From Solirhodobacter olei (GTDB lineage: Bacteria; Pseudomonadota; Alphaproteobacteria; Rhodobacterales; Rhodobacteraceae): 64,000 nucleotides of DNA. The stretch spans positions 1-64,000 of the forward strand of contig NZ_RRYH01000007.1 of NCBI RefSeq assembly GCF_004010155.1, written 5' to 3'. The notes under the pieces are model-generated. The model saw only the letters and a program-made list of their open reading frames with translations. It was not told the DNA's origin and searched no databases. Made by a program: the position numbers and the translations under genes. Of this stretch, positions 20,379-28,583 are shown in pieces; position 1 is the first letter of the stretch, and the number at the start of each line of letters is the position of its first letter.

Positions 20379-20870
20379 ATGACCATCGCGCGGATCGGGC
20401 TCGCAATCGGCCTTGCCCTGGGCCTCTCGGCCTGCAGCAGCAAGTTCGAAACCTACAACGGCCCGGAGGTGACACAGCTTCAGGTCTACAAGTCGGAGCG
20501 GGTGCTCTACCTCCTGCATGACAACGAGGTGCTGAAGGCCTATCACGTCAGCCTCGGCGGCGATCCCGTGGGTCCGAAGGAGGTCGAGGGCGACGAGAAG
20601 ACGCCCGAGGGCCTCTATTACATCAACCGCCGCAACCCCGAGAGCGCCTTCTACCTGTCGCTCGGGATCTCCTACCCCAATCCGCATGATGTGGAGGTCG
20701 CCCGCGCCATGGGCCAGTCCCCGGGTGGAGACATCTTCATCCACGGCCAGCGCGGGCGGCGGACGAACATCACGGACTGGACGGCGGGCTGCATCGCCAT
20801 CCCGAACAGGGACATGCGCGACGTCTACGCGATGGTGAAGGACGGAACCCCGATCTTCATCATGCCCTGA
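20379..20870 (+). CDS. L,D-transpeptidase (YkuD), lipoprotein
   Basis: A 163-residue YkuD protein with a lipoprotein signal (GLSAC, Cys19 as lipidated residue). Catalytic residues are His122 in FIHG and Cys138 in TAGC; the residue before the usual SxGC glycine is Thr-Ala rather than Ser-His. Such enzymes form 3-3 crosslinks in peptidoglycan or attach outer-membrane proteins to it. The start at 20379 gives a proper signal; an in-frame ATG at 20310 does not. It converges on the CAP-domain gene across a hairpin. Confidence 0.9.
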   Translation: MTIARIGLAIGLALGLSACSSKFETYNGPEVTQLQVYKSERVLYLLHDNEVLKAYHVSLGGDPVGPKEVEGDEKTPEGLYYINRRNPESAFYLSLGISYPNPHDVEVARAMGQSPGGDIFIHGQRGRRTNITDWTAGCIAIPNRDMRDVYAMVKDGTPIFIMP

Positions 20871-20879
20871 TGCAAAAGA

Positions 20880-20907
20880 GGGGCGGCCGGCTTTGGCCGA
20901 ACGCCCC
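20880..20907. terminator. Hairpin between convergent envelope genes
   Basis: GGGGCG (20880-20885) pairs with CGCCCC (20902-20907), with an inner GGCC/GGCC helix in the loop. It lies between the stops of the convergent L,D-transpeptidase and CAP genes, where a bidirectional terminator is expected. There is no T-run on the plus side. Confidence 0.5.
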
Positions 20908-20933
20908 CCATGCGTTAGTCCGGTCCCGGACGA

Positions 20934-21452
20934 TCAGTCGCCAGTAACCAGCGTCCACCAGATCTTGCCGTTGTTCTCCTGGTACCAGGCGAAGCCGACA
21001 TTGGTGGCCTTCGGGTTCAGGATCACGTCGCGGGTGTCCTTCCGGCCCATCCAGGCGGCGAGCGTGGTCAGCTCGGTCTCGTAGGTTTCCGAGATGTCCT
21101 CGCCCAGGAAGTTGCCCGGATAGCCGGTCCGCTTCACCCGGTCGATCGGCGAGGAGCCGTCGGAGCCGAAGTGCCAGGGCCGGTTCTGCACAGACATGTC
21201 GCGCGAATGAGTCGCGGCGGCGGCGGTCAGGTCCGAATTCAGCGTCAGCGGTGCCTCGCCGGCGTGCTTGCGCTCGGCATTGATGCCGTCGAGCATGCGG
21301 TAGGTCACCTTGGACACGTCGTTCGGATGGATCCAGTAAACCTTCGGCAAGGGCTTGCCGTCGGGGCCGTATTGCACCGTATCGGATCCGCTTCCAGCGC
21401 AGCCAGCCAGCGCCAGCATCGCGGAAAGCATCAGGACGAGAAGAGGTTTCAT
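20934..21452 (-). CDS. CAP-domain (SCP/PR1-like) lipoprotein
   Basis: A 172-residue protein with a lipoprotein signal (LALAGC, Cys18). The remainder is a CAP domain: LDGINAERKHAGEAPLTLN near the start, a central HSRDM segment and the end strand FAWYQENNGKIWWTLV. Bacterial CAP proteins are secreted or envelope-anchored and mostly of unknown biochemical role. I start at 21452, which gives the lipobox; a further upstream start adds a non-signal stretch. It diverges from the Tat-exported L,D-transpeptidase. Confidence 0.88.
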   Translation of the reverse strand: MKPLLVLMLSAMLALAGCAGSGSDTVQYGPDGKPLPKVYWIHPNDVSKVTYRMLDGINAERKHAGEAPLTLNSDLTAAAATHSRDMSVQNRPWHFGSDGSSPIDRVKRTGYPGNFLGEDISETYETELTTLAAWMGRKDTRDVILNPKATNVGFAWYQENNGKIWWTLVTGD

Positions 21453-21620
21453 ATCGGGTCCACCCGGTTGCGTGTTCGCATCGTCCATACCCTCTCGGCG
21501 GGCGCTGTTCAAACGCAACGATACGGTCAGCACGGCAGTTTGACGCCTGTTTGAATTGCGGCGCACGCGGTGCGGGCGTACAACCCTGCGTGATCGATGG
21601 ATCGACCGATGGAGGGAAGC

Positions 21621-22250
21621 ATGGCCGACCGGACCAAGGGTGAACTCAATCGTCGCCTGTTCCTGGGCACAACAGCAGCGGCTCTCGGCGCGGCAGCGCT
21701 ACCGGCCTACGGCCAGACGGCCGGCGAGCTGAACATGGAACGGACCTCGACAGAGATGGATCCAAAGGTGAGCGAGCAGAACTCGGTTCGCCACAACATC
21801 TCCAGCTTCACAGCGAAACGCTGGCAGGATTATTTCGCAAACACGCACAATGGGGTCATCCTGGTTGATACGACCTCGCGCGCCCTGCACTTCTGGTCGG
21901 AAGATCAGACCATCTACAAGCTCTATCCCACCTCGGTGCCGATGAGCCCGGACCTCACCCGCAAGGGCCGCACCCGGGTCGTGCGCAAGGTTAAGAACCC
22001 GTCCTGGCGGCCGACGCCCGCGATGAAGCTGCGCGACCCGAGCTGGCCCGATTATATTCCCCCCGGCCCGGAAAATCCGCTTGGCACAAGGGCGCTCTAC
22101 CTGTCGTGGCAGTATTACCGGATTCACGGCACCCAAGACACGCGGAAGATCGGGCGGCGCTCGTCCAACGGCTGCATCGGCCTCTATAACGAGGACATCG
22201 AGCAGCTCTTCAATCTCACGAAAGTTGGTACTCAGGTGTTGCTTATTTGA
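21621..22250 (+). CDS. L,D-transpeptidase (YkuD) with Tat-like signal
   Basis: A 209-residue YkuD enzyme. The N-terminus has twin arginines at 11-12 in NRRLFLG followed by an Ala-rich hydrophobic stretch ending near PAYGQ, consistent with Tat export. The active site is His169 (RIHGT) and Cys185 (SSNGC), matching the HGx-S-x-GC pattern better than the lipoprotein paralogue. The ATG at 21621 has GGAGGGA four bases upstream, so I prefer it to ATG 21597 and 21609. Such proteins crosslink peptidoglycan; Tat export would mean folding, or a cofactor, before export. Confidence 0.92.
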   Translation: MADRTKGELNRRLFLGTTAAALGAAALPAYGQTAGELNMERTSTEMDPKVSEQNSVRHNISSFTAKRWQDYFANTHNGVILVDTTSRALHFWSEDQTIYKLYPTSVPMSPDLTRKGRTRVVRKVKNPSWRPTPAMKLRDPSWPDYIPPGPENPLGTRALYLSWQYYRIHGTQDTRKIGRRSSNGCIGLYNEDIEQLFNLTKVGTQVLLI

Positions 22251-22395
22251 CGACACTGAGGCCATCCTACGGATGTCGCAGGGAAGTTCCGTTGCATTCC
22301 GTCGCGGCTGATGGTTGAAAAATGCCTACGAGGTACAGTCTGGTCCCCGCCGACCTCTGAAATCTTCGGCCTGGGGCGAACTCTGGAGGTTCACT

Positions 22396-22587
22396 ATGAA
22401 GAAAATTGCTCTTGCCGCCGCGATCTCGCTCGCCGCGTCCAGCGCTTTCGCCGGCAACCTGAAGCCGCCGGTCATGGAAAAGCCCGTCATGGTGCAAACG
22501 GCGAAGAAGACCTCGTCGTCCAGCCCGATCGTGGTTCCGCTGGTTCTTCTCGCCGTCGTCGTCGCGGCGGTCGCTTCGAAGAACTAA
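22396..22587 (+). CDS. Small exported membrane-anchored protein, 63 residues
   Basis: A signal peptide (1-19, ending AFA) is followed by a short polar segment containing PPVMEKPVMVQ and a C-terminal hydrophobic helix at about 44-60, ending KN. GGAGG lies six bases upstream of the ATG. The layout suggests a periplasmic peptide anchored by its C-terminus. No family recognised. It is flanked by the L,D-transpeptidase and a strong bidirectional terminator. Confidence 0.75.
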   Translation: MKKIALAAAISLAASSAFAGNLKPPVMEKPVMVQTAKKTSSSSPIVVPLVLLAVVVAAVASKN

Positions 22588-22605
22588 TCTCTCTCTTGAG
22601 AGCAA

Positions 22606-22671
22606 ACAGGCGGCGGCTTGCCTGCCCGCCTGTGATGAATCTCGAAAGGGCCGGCTCTGCCGGCCCTTTCG
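22606..22671. terminator. Strong bidirectional terminator
   Basis: Two hairpins between the convergent small gene and hemH. The second is a perfect 13-bp stem: bases 22643-22655 pair with 22659-22671 around a 3-base loop (TCT), with AAA on one side and TTT on the other, so it works in both directions. The first (ACAGGCGG with CCGCCTGT, 22606-22633) is weaker. Confidence 0.78.
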
Positions 22672-22707
22672 CATTCCGGGGCAAGGGGGAACGGCGGCCC
22701 GGCCGGC

Positions 22708-23793
22708 TCAGTCGAGCCAGCCCGCCAGATTCGCCTCGATCACCTGGCTCAGCGCGGCGATATGGGCGGGGGCATCGTTCAGGCAGGGGATATAGGTGAA
22801 CTCCTCGCCGCCGGCATGCAGGAAGGCTTCCTGGATCTCGCCCTGGATTTCCTCCAGCGTCTCGATGCAATCGGCCGAGAACGCCGGCGCGATGACCGCG
22901 ATCCGCTTCTTGCCCGCCCGCGCCAGCTCCGCCACATGCTTGACGGTGTAGGGCTGCAGCCATTCCTCGGGCCCGAAGACCGACTGGAAGGTGGTCTGGA
23001 TAGCCCTCTCCGCCCAGCCCAGCCGCTCCCGCAGGAGCCGCGTCGTCTTCTGGCACTGGCAATGGTAGGGGTCGCCCGCCATCAGGTAGCGCTTCGGCAT
23101 CCCGTGGTAGGAGGCCAGCAGCATGTCGGGCTTGCGCTCGAGCTTCGCCCAGGCGGCCTCCACCGATCCTGCCAGCGCCTCGATATAGGCGGGATGGTCG
23201 AAATATTCGGGCACCGTCCTCAGCGCCGGCTGCCGCTTTTCCGCCATCAGCGCACGGAACACCGCATCGTTCGCGGTGGCCGATGTCGCCCCCGCGTAAT
23301 GCGGGTAAAGCGGGAAGAACAGCAGCTTCTCCACCCCCGCCGCGACCATCTCCCGCACCTTCGACGCGGTCGAGGGATTGCCGTAGCGCATGCAGAAATC
23401 AACCATCACACAGTCGCCATAGCGGGCGGCGAGCGCCTCGGACAGGGCCCGCGTCTGATCGCGGGTGATCGTCATCAGCGGGCTTTCGCCGCGCTCTTCG
23501 TTCCAGATCTTGCGGTAATTCGCCCCGGAGCTGAACGGCCGCTTCGACAGGATGATCAGCTGCAGGAGCGGCTGCCACTTCCAGCGCGGATAGTCGATCA
23601 CCCGCTGGTCGGACAGGAACTCGCTCAGATACCGCCGCATCGGCCAGTAGTCGGGGCTGTCGGGCGTGCCGAGGTTGGAGATCAGCACCCCCACCTTGGC
23701 GGGCTTCACCGGCGGATGGTCGGCCGGAGCATGGGCAAGCCGCCCCTCGCCGGGCCGAAGGGATGGCGTCAGCGCCTTTGGATTGTCCGGCAT
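22708..23793 (-). CDS. hemH: Ferrochelatase
   Basis: Inserts ferrous iron into protoporphyrin IX, the last step of haem synthesis. The 361-residue protein has the NLGTPDS start motif near 40-46, the catalytic His230 in SYHGMPKRY, and the glutamate-rich metal path CIETLEEI. Two cysteines at 245 and 247 (HCQC) might relate to an iron-sulfur site, but the usual C-terminal cluster pattern is absent. About 30 residues precede the typical core start. The P450 and the di-haem peroxidase in this window are haem users, but they are not linked to it. Confidence 0.95.
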   Translation of the reverse strand: MPDNPKALTPSLRPGEGRLAHAPADHPPVKPAKVGVLISNLGTPDSPDYWPMRRYLSEFLSDQRVIDYPRWKWQPLLQLIILSKRPFSSGANYRKIWNEERGESPLMTITRDQTRALSEALAARYGDCVMVDFCMRYGNPSTASKVREMVAAGVEKLLFFPLYPHYAGATSATANDAVFRALMAEKRQPALRTVPEYFDHPAYIEALAGSVEAAWAKLERKPDMLLASYHGMPKRYLMAGDPYHCQCQKTTRLLRERLGWAERAIQTTFQSVFGPEEWLQPYTVKHVAELARAGKKRIAVIAPAFSADCIETLEEIQGEIQEAFLHAGGEEFTYIPCLNDAPAHIAALSQVIEANLAGWLD

Positions 23794-23853
23794 GATTTCG
23801 ATCCGTTCTAAACTCGGGCGTCAGATCCCGGCTTAGAGTGTTTTGATCTCAGG

Positions 23854-24690
23854 TCAATCCGCGGGCCCGCGCGGCGGATCGTCCAGCTTGCGCTCGTCCG
23901 TCTTCAGCGCATCGGCCAGCCGCGCGGCGGCCGAACCGGGCTTCAAGGGCTTCTGCTGGCTCTCATGAGGCGCCCAGCCGGTCAGGAAAATCGTCTCGAA
24001 CGTTGCCGGAATGCGCCCGTCCTCCGTTCCGAAGGCCTCGCGGTAGATCGCCTCCGCCTCGGCGAAAAGCGCGCGGCGGGTGAAGGCGCGGCGGCGCCCG
24101 GCAAGCGCGTTGCCCTCGCCCATCGCACGCAGGTCGCGCATCAGGTGGAGCGTGTCGCGGTAGCTGACCTTGCGGATGAAGGAATCCGCCACCGGCAGCG
24201 CGAAGCCCGCCCGCTGCAGCAGCCCGCCGAGGTCGCGGATCTCGCCCATCGGCAGGATCCGGGGGGAAAGCCCGCCGGTGACTGCCACCTCCGCCTCCGC
24301 CAGCGCGGCGCGCAGCTCGAACAGGCTCCGCCCGCCGAACAGGACCCCTAAGAACAGCCCGTCGGGCTTCAGCGCCCGGCGGCACTGAACCAACTGGCCC
24401 ACCGGATCGGCGGCCCAATGCATGCAGAGCGCGTGGATCACCAGGTCATGCGCCCCCGGCTCCAGTGCCAGCAGATCGTCATCCGCCACCACGACAGCGT
24501 TCGGAAATGCCGCGCGCCAGAGATCCGGATGCCCCGTCACCACGGCTGGAGCGGTAAACGTCCTGTTAACCTCGTCGAGCCTTTCCTGAATGTCGGTCAC
24601 CGTCTCTTCGTGCAGGAAATCGGCCGGCGCGCGGCGGGCGCGGCGGCGGGCACGAAGCAGGGCAGGGCGGTCGGCGAGTTCTGGTGTCAT
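23854..24690 (-). CDS. SAM-binding methyltransferase-fold protein (NDUFAF5/BioC-like)
   Basis: A 278-residue class I methyltransferase-like protein similar in layout to mitochondrial NDUFAF5, an assembly factor that hydroxylates an arginine of complex I. Recognised pieces are FLHEETVTDIQERL near the N-terminus, LCMHWAADPVGQL and the ALKPDGLFLGVLFGG strand. Many alphaproteobacteria carry this gene with ComF, as here: ComF is divergent with only 29 bases between. Complex I assembly is the inferred role; BioC-type carboxyl methylation is the alternative. Confidence 0.82.
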   Translation of the reverse strand: MTPELADRPALLRARRRARRAPADFLHEETVTDIQERLDEVNRTFTAPAVVTGHPDLWRAAFPNAVVVADDDLLALEPGAHDLVIHALCMHWAADPVGQLVQCRRALKPDGLFLGVLFGGRSLFELRAALAEAEVAVTGGLSPRILPMGEIRDLGGLLQRAGFALPVADSFIRKVSYRDTLHLMRDLRAMGEGNALAGRRRAFTRRALFAEAEAIYREAFGTEDGRIPATFETIFLTGWAPHESQQKPLKPGSAAARLADALKTDERKLDDPPRGPAD

Positions 24691-24719
24691 GGCCAGCGAT
24701 GTAAGGGGGCGGACGGCAA

Positions 24720-25436
24720 ATGCAAAGCCTGCTGCAGCAGATCTACCCGCCGCGCTGCCTTGGCTGCGACACGCTGGTGACGACGGATTTCGGCCTCTGC
24801 GGCGCCTGCTGGCGCGAAACCGGGTTCCTCACCGGCCTCGTCTGCGACAAATGCGGCGCGCCGCTGCCGGGGGAGGAGGCGGGGGAACCGGTCTTCTGCG
24901 ACGACTGCCTCACCCTCGCGCGGCCCTGGGCGCGCGGGCGGGCCGCCTTCGCTTACGGCGGCACCGGCCGCAAGCTCGTGCTCGCCCTGAAGCACGCCGA
25001 CCGGCAGGACATCGCACGCCCCGCCGCGGGCTGGCTCCTGCGCGCCGCCGGGCCGATCCTTGTGCCGGAGATGCTGGTCGCCCCCGTCCCGCTACACCGG
25101 CTGCGGCTCCTGAAACGGCGCTACAACCAGTCGGCGCTGATCTCCGCGGCCTTCGCCCGGCTGGCGGGGCTGGACCATTGCCCGGACCTCCTCCAGCGCC
25201 TCCGCCATACCGGCAGCCAGGACGGGCGAGATCGCGATGGCCGCTTCGCCAACCTGACCGGCGCGATCCGCGCCCATCCCGGCCGTGCTACGCGGCTCTG
25301 GAACCGCCCGATCCTGCTGGTCGACGACGTGATGACCTCCGGCGCGACCTTCGCCGCCGCGGCAGAGGCCTGCCTCGCCGCGGGGGCCGCCTCGGTCAGC
25401 ACCCTCGCTCTGGCGCGCGTTGCGAAGCAGCCCTAA
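24720..25436 (+). CDS. ComF-family phosphoribosyltransferase
   Basis: A 238-residue protein. The N-terminal zinc-ribbon-like part has cysteine pairs at 13/16 and 27/30 and a further CDKC. A phosphoribosyltransferase domain follows, with the PRPP motif ILLVDDVMTSGAT. ComF homologues act in DNA uptake in competent bacteria; in others the role is unknown. It starts 29 bases from the divergent methyltransferase gene and runs on to grxC. Confidence 0.9.
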   Translation: MQSLLQQIYPPRCLGCDTLVTTDFGLCGACWRETGFLTGLVCDKCGAPLPGEEAGEPVFCDDCLTLARPWARGRAAFAYGGTGRKLVLALKHADRQDIARPAAGWLLRAAGPILVPEMLVAPVPLHRLRLLKRRYNQSALISAAFARLAGLDHCPDLLQRLRHTGSQDGRDRDGRFANLTGAIRAHPGRATRLWNRPILLVDDVMTSGATFAAAAEACLAAGAASVSTLALARVAKQP

Positions 25437-25467
25437 ATCATTATAGTCGCGCCATCCGGGGACCATC

Positions 25468-25725
25468 ATGAAGCCGATCGAGATCTACACCACGCCCTAT
25501 TGCGGCTTCTGCCAGGCCGCCAAGCGCCTTCTGAACCAGAAGGGCGCTGCCTTCACAGAGCATGACGTCGCCGCCGACCCGGCGCTGCGCCGGGTGATGA
25601 TGGATCGCGCGAACGGCGGCTACACCGTGCCGCAGATTTTCATCGGCGGCACCCATGTCGGCGGCTGCGACGACCTCTACGCACTGGAGCGCGCAGGCAA
25701 GCTCGACCCGCTGCTGGCGAGCTGA
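25468..25725 (+). CDS. grxC: Glutaredoxin 3
   Basis: An 85-residue glutaredoxin with active site CGFC (Cys12, Cys15), variant of the usual CPYC, then TVPQIFIGG and GGCDDLYALE, the glutathione-binding segments. It reduces glutathione-mixed disulfides with GSH in the cytosol. The Nit amidase gene starts three bases after its stop, so they share an operon. Confidence 0.95.
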   Translation: MKPIEIYTTPYCGFCQAAKRLLNQKGAAFTEHDVAADPALRRVMMDRANGGYTVPQIFIGGTHVGGCDDLYALERAGKLDPLLAS

Positions 25726-25728
25726 CGG

Positions 25729-26559
25729 ATGCGGGCCGGCCTTCTGCAACTCAGCGTCTCCGACGATCCCGCCGTCGATCTCCCCGAAACCCGCGCGCTG
25801 ATCCGCGAGGCCGCTGCCGGCGGCGCCGGGTTCGTGCTGACGCCGGAGGTGACGAATTGCGTCTCCGCCAGCCGCACAAGGCAGGAGGCGGTGCTGCAAC
25901 CCGAGGCCGAGGACATCACCCTCGCCGGGCTGCGCGCGGAGGCGGCGGATCTCGGCATCTGGCTGCTGATCGGCTCGCTCGGGCTGAAGACCGGCGACGC
26001 CGACGGCCGCTTCGCCAATCGCTCCTTCCTGATCGCGCCCGACGGCGCCATCGCCGCCCGCTACGACAAGATCCACATGTTCGACGTGCAGGTGTCAGAG
26101 ACCGAGACCTACCGCGAATCCGCGGGCTACCGCCCCGGCGCCCGCGCGGTGACCGCGAAGACGCCCTTCGGCACGCTCGGCCTGTCGATCTGCTACGACG
26201 TGCGCTTCGCCGCCCTATACCGCGCCCTTGCCCATGCCGGGGCAGAGATCCTGACCGTCCCCGCCGCCTTCAGCCCGGTCACCGGCGCCGCGCATTGGGA
26301 AACCCTGCTGCGCGCCCGCGCGATCGAGACCGGCTGCTACGTCCTCGCCCCCGCCCAGACCGGCACGCACCGGGCAGCCGAAGGTCGCCAGCGCCAGACC
26401 CACGGCCATGCCCTGGCCGTCGCCCCCTGGGGTGAGGTCCTCTCCGACGCAGGCACCGATCCCGGCGTCACCTTTGTAGAGATCGACCGGGCAGAGGTCG
26501 CCCGCGCCCGCGCCCGCGTCCCCGCGCTCAGCCATGACCGCGCCTTCGAGGGGCCGTGA
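25729..26559 (+). CDS. Carbon-nitrogen hydrolase, Nit1/deaminated glutathione amidase type
   Basis: A 276-residue nitrilase-superfamily protein with the catalytic triad Glu40 (LTPEVTN), Lys114 (YDKIHMFD) and Cys155 (SICYDVRF). Members with DKIHMFDV hydrolyse deaminated glutathione in metabolite repair. Its position right after a glutaredoxin gene fits a glutathione-linked role. The stop overlaps the MarR gene start by four bases (GTGATG). Confidence 0.9.
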   Translation: MRAGLLQLSVSDDPAVDLPETRALIREAAAGGAGFVLTPEVTNCVSASRTRQEAVLQPEAEDITLAGLRAEAADLGIWLLIGSLGLKTGDADGRFANRSFLIAPDGAIAARYDKIHMFDVQVSETETYRESAGYRPGARAVTAKTPFGTLGLSICYDVRFAALYRALAHAGAEILTVPAAFSPVTGAAHWETLLRARAIETGCYVLAPAQTGTHRAAEGRQRQTHGHALAVAPWGEVLSDAGTDPGVTFVEIDRAEVARARARVPALSHDRAFEGP

Positions 26560-27005
26560 TGGCGGACCGACCCGAGGACATCGCCAACGCGCTCTTCTCG
26601 GAGCTGTTCATGGCCGACCAGCTGGCGCGAACCCATGTCTCCAAGGCGCTGCCGCGCGGGATGGAGCTGAGCCACTTCGGCGTCCTGAACCACCTTGCCC
26701 GGATCAATGACGAACGCACGCCCGCGCAGCTTGCCAAGACCTTCCACGTTACCCGGGGCGCGATGACGAACACGCTGGCAAAGCTCGAATGGGCCGGCCA
26801 TATCCACATCCGCCCGGACTGGGACGACGCCCGGCGCAAGTTCGTCACCATCAGCCCGGCCGGCCGCGCCGCCCGCGACGCCGCGTTGCAATCCATCACG
26901 CCGCTTCTGTCCGAGGTCGTCCGCGATCTCGGCCCCGAGCGTGTCCGCGCCGTCCTTCCGGTGCTGCGCGAGATGCGGCTCCGCTTCGAACGCGGAACCC
27001 CCTGA
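26556..27005 (+). CDS. MarR-family transcriptional regulator
   Basis: A 149-residue winged-helix regulator. The helix-turn-helix is near TPAQLAKTFHVTRGAMTNTLAKLE, with a wing of basic residues (RPDWDDARRKFVTISPAG). Start may be GTG 26556 or the adjacent ATG 26559. Its four-base overlap with the Nit gene suggests it regulates the same unit or is regulated with it. No clear operator is seen in the immediate 5' region; the operon promoter would be near 25440. Confidence 0.85.
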   Translation: MMADRPEDIANALFSELFMADQLARTHVSKALPRGMELSHFGVLNHLARINDERTPAQLAKTFHVTRGAMTNTLAKLEWAGHIHIRPDWDDARRKFVTISPAGRAARDAALQSITPLLSEVVRDLGPERVRAVLPVLREMRLRFERGTP

Positions 27006-27280
27006 CCGTTCACATACGCGTGAAAAGGCCCCGACGCACGGCAAGACGCGCGCGCGGCCGGCAAAACGGGCACCGGCGCGTCGGTCAGCGCAGGGTCTGA
27101 GCAAGCCAATGATATTTAATGGCTCTATTCGATCCCAGACGCCGATCCCGGCCCGGATCATCCTTACGCGGGCCAGCCTCCTCGCCCAGCGCCGCGCAAC
27201 ATCTTCCTTTGATCCACATCATGGGGTGCCGACGGGGTGCGGCATAGCGTCCCCCCATTCTGAAGGCTTGGGAGGCCAAA

Positions 27281-27766
27281 ATGACCGACACCGGATTCGA
27301 ACGGAAACTCATCCTCTTCCTGCGGCTCTGTCTGGGCTGGACGTTCTTCTACGCCTCGACCCACCAGATCTTCGTGCCGGGGTGGAGCGTCTCGGGCTTT
27401 CTCGAAAGCACCAAGACCTTCCACTGGCTCTTCGCCCCGCTCGCCGGACCCGCGACCGCGCCGATCCTGACGGTGCTGGTGGAATACGGCCACCTGCTGA
27501 TCGGGCTTTCGCTGATCTTCGGGTTCATGGTGCGCATCTCCTCCTTCTTCGGGATCCTGCTGATGCTTCTCTACTGGATGGCCCACATGAACTTCCCCTA
27601 CATCAGCAACCATCTGAACTTCATCGTCGACGAACACGTCATCGACGGCGGGGTGCTCGCGCTGCTGATGGTGAAGCGCGCCGGTCATGTCTGCGGGCTC
27701 GACGCCTGGGCCGAGAAGCTGCCGTTGTTCTCCCGTCCCGGGATCCTGCGCTGGACGGTGGCTTGA
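27281..27766 (+). CDS. DoxD/DoxX-like membrane protein
   Basis: A 161-residue, four-helix inner-membrane protein similar to the DoxD/TQO small subunit (quinone-linked thiosulfate dehydrogenase) and to DoxX. Visible features are LRLCLGWTFFYASTHQ in helix 1, EYGHLLIGLSL in helix 2 and the central HMNFPY.  GGGAGG precedes the ATG. A 275-base gap upstream contains a TTCAC/GTGAA inverted repeat near 27010 and no gene. No DoxA or sulfur-oxidation gene lies nearby, so thiosulfate oxidation is not implied. Confidence 0.75.
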   Translation: MTDTGFERKLILFLRLCLGWTFFYASTHQIFVPGWSVSGFLESTKTFHWLFAPLAGPATAPILTVLVEYGHLLIGLSLIFGFMVRISSFFGILLMLLYWMAHMNFPYISNHLNFIVDEHVIDGGVLALLMVKRAGHVCGLDAWAEKLPLFSRPGILRWTVA

Positions 27767-27772
27767 CCCGGC

Positions 27773-28513
27773 TCAGCCCGGCCGGCGGCTCGCGGTAACG
27801 TAGTTCACCGACAGGTCCCGGTCCGACAGGCTCCAGGACCATGCAAGCGGGTTGAAGACCATCCCCTTGCGATCCAGCGGTTCCAGCCCTGCACGCCGGA
27901 TGAGATCGAAAAGCTCGTCCGGCGTGATGAATTTCTGCCAGTCATGCGTTCCCTTCGGCAGCCAGCGCATCACCCATTCCGCACCGACGATGGCCATCGC
28001 GAAGCTCTTGGCATTGCGGTTGAGGGTGGAACAGATCATCAGCCCGCCGGGCCTCAGCAGATCATGGCAGGCCTGAAGGTAGGCGGCCGGATCGGCGACA
28101 TGCTCCACCACCTCCATGTTCAGGACAACGTCGAAACGCTCGCCGGCCTCGGCCAGCGCCTCGGCGGTGGTGTTGCGGTAGTCGATCGCCAGGCCCGACT
28201 GTTCGGCATGGATCTGCGCGACGGGAATGTTCTTCGGGGCCGCATCGGCGCCCACCACCTCGGCCCCGAGCCGCGCCATCGGTTCCGAAAGCAGCCCGCC
28301 GCCGCAGCCGATATCGAGGATGCGCAGCCCCGCGAAAGGCTGCGCCTCCGCGATGTTCCGCTCGAACTCCGCCGCGATCTGGCTGGTGATGTAATGCAGC
28401 CGGCAGGGGTTCATCTCGTGCAGCGGCTTGAACTTGCCGCTCGGGTCCCACCATTCCGCCGCCATCGCTTCGAATTTGGCGACCTCGGCCGCGTCGACGC
28501 TCGTCTCGCTCAT
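27773..28513 (-). CDS. ubiG: Bifunctional 3-demethylubiquinone/2-polyprenyl-6-hydroxyphenol methyltransferase UbiG
   Basis: UbiG performs both O-methylations in ubiquinone synthesis. The 246-residue class I methyltransferase has motif [10 protein letters not shown] from 65 to 73, [11 protein letters not shown] as motif post-I, and the UbiG-specific end FNPLAWSW...VNYV. GAGGA precedes the ATG at 28513; a longer in-frame start reaches 28591 and would overlap the divergent pip gene start, so I reject it. Confidence 0.95.
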   Translation of the reverse strand: MSETSVDAAEVAKFEAMAAEWWDPSGKFKPLHEMNPCRLHYITSQIAAEFERNIAEAQPFAGLRILDIGCGGGLLSEPMARLGAEVVGADAAPKNIPVAQIHAEQSGLAIDYRNTTAEALAEAGERFDVVLNMEVVEHVADPAAYLQACHDLLRPGGLMICSTLNRNAKSFAMAIVGAEWVMRWLPKGTHDWQKFITPDELFDLIRRAGLEPLDRKGMVFNPLAWSWSLSDRDLSVNYVTASRRPG

Positions 28514-28583
28514 AGTCCTCTCGCGGTTTCGTCTTGTTCTCCGCCCCATGGCGCGGCAGGCTGTCTCCTTATATAGGACGGTC

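Noticed and set aside
27006-27280. Possible small RNA in the 275-base gap before the DoxD-like gene
   Set aside because: Only a 5-bp inverted repeat (TTCAC/GTGAA) was found; there is no terminator or promoter pattern.
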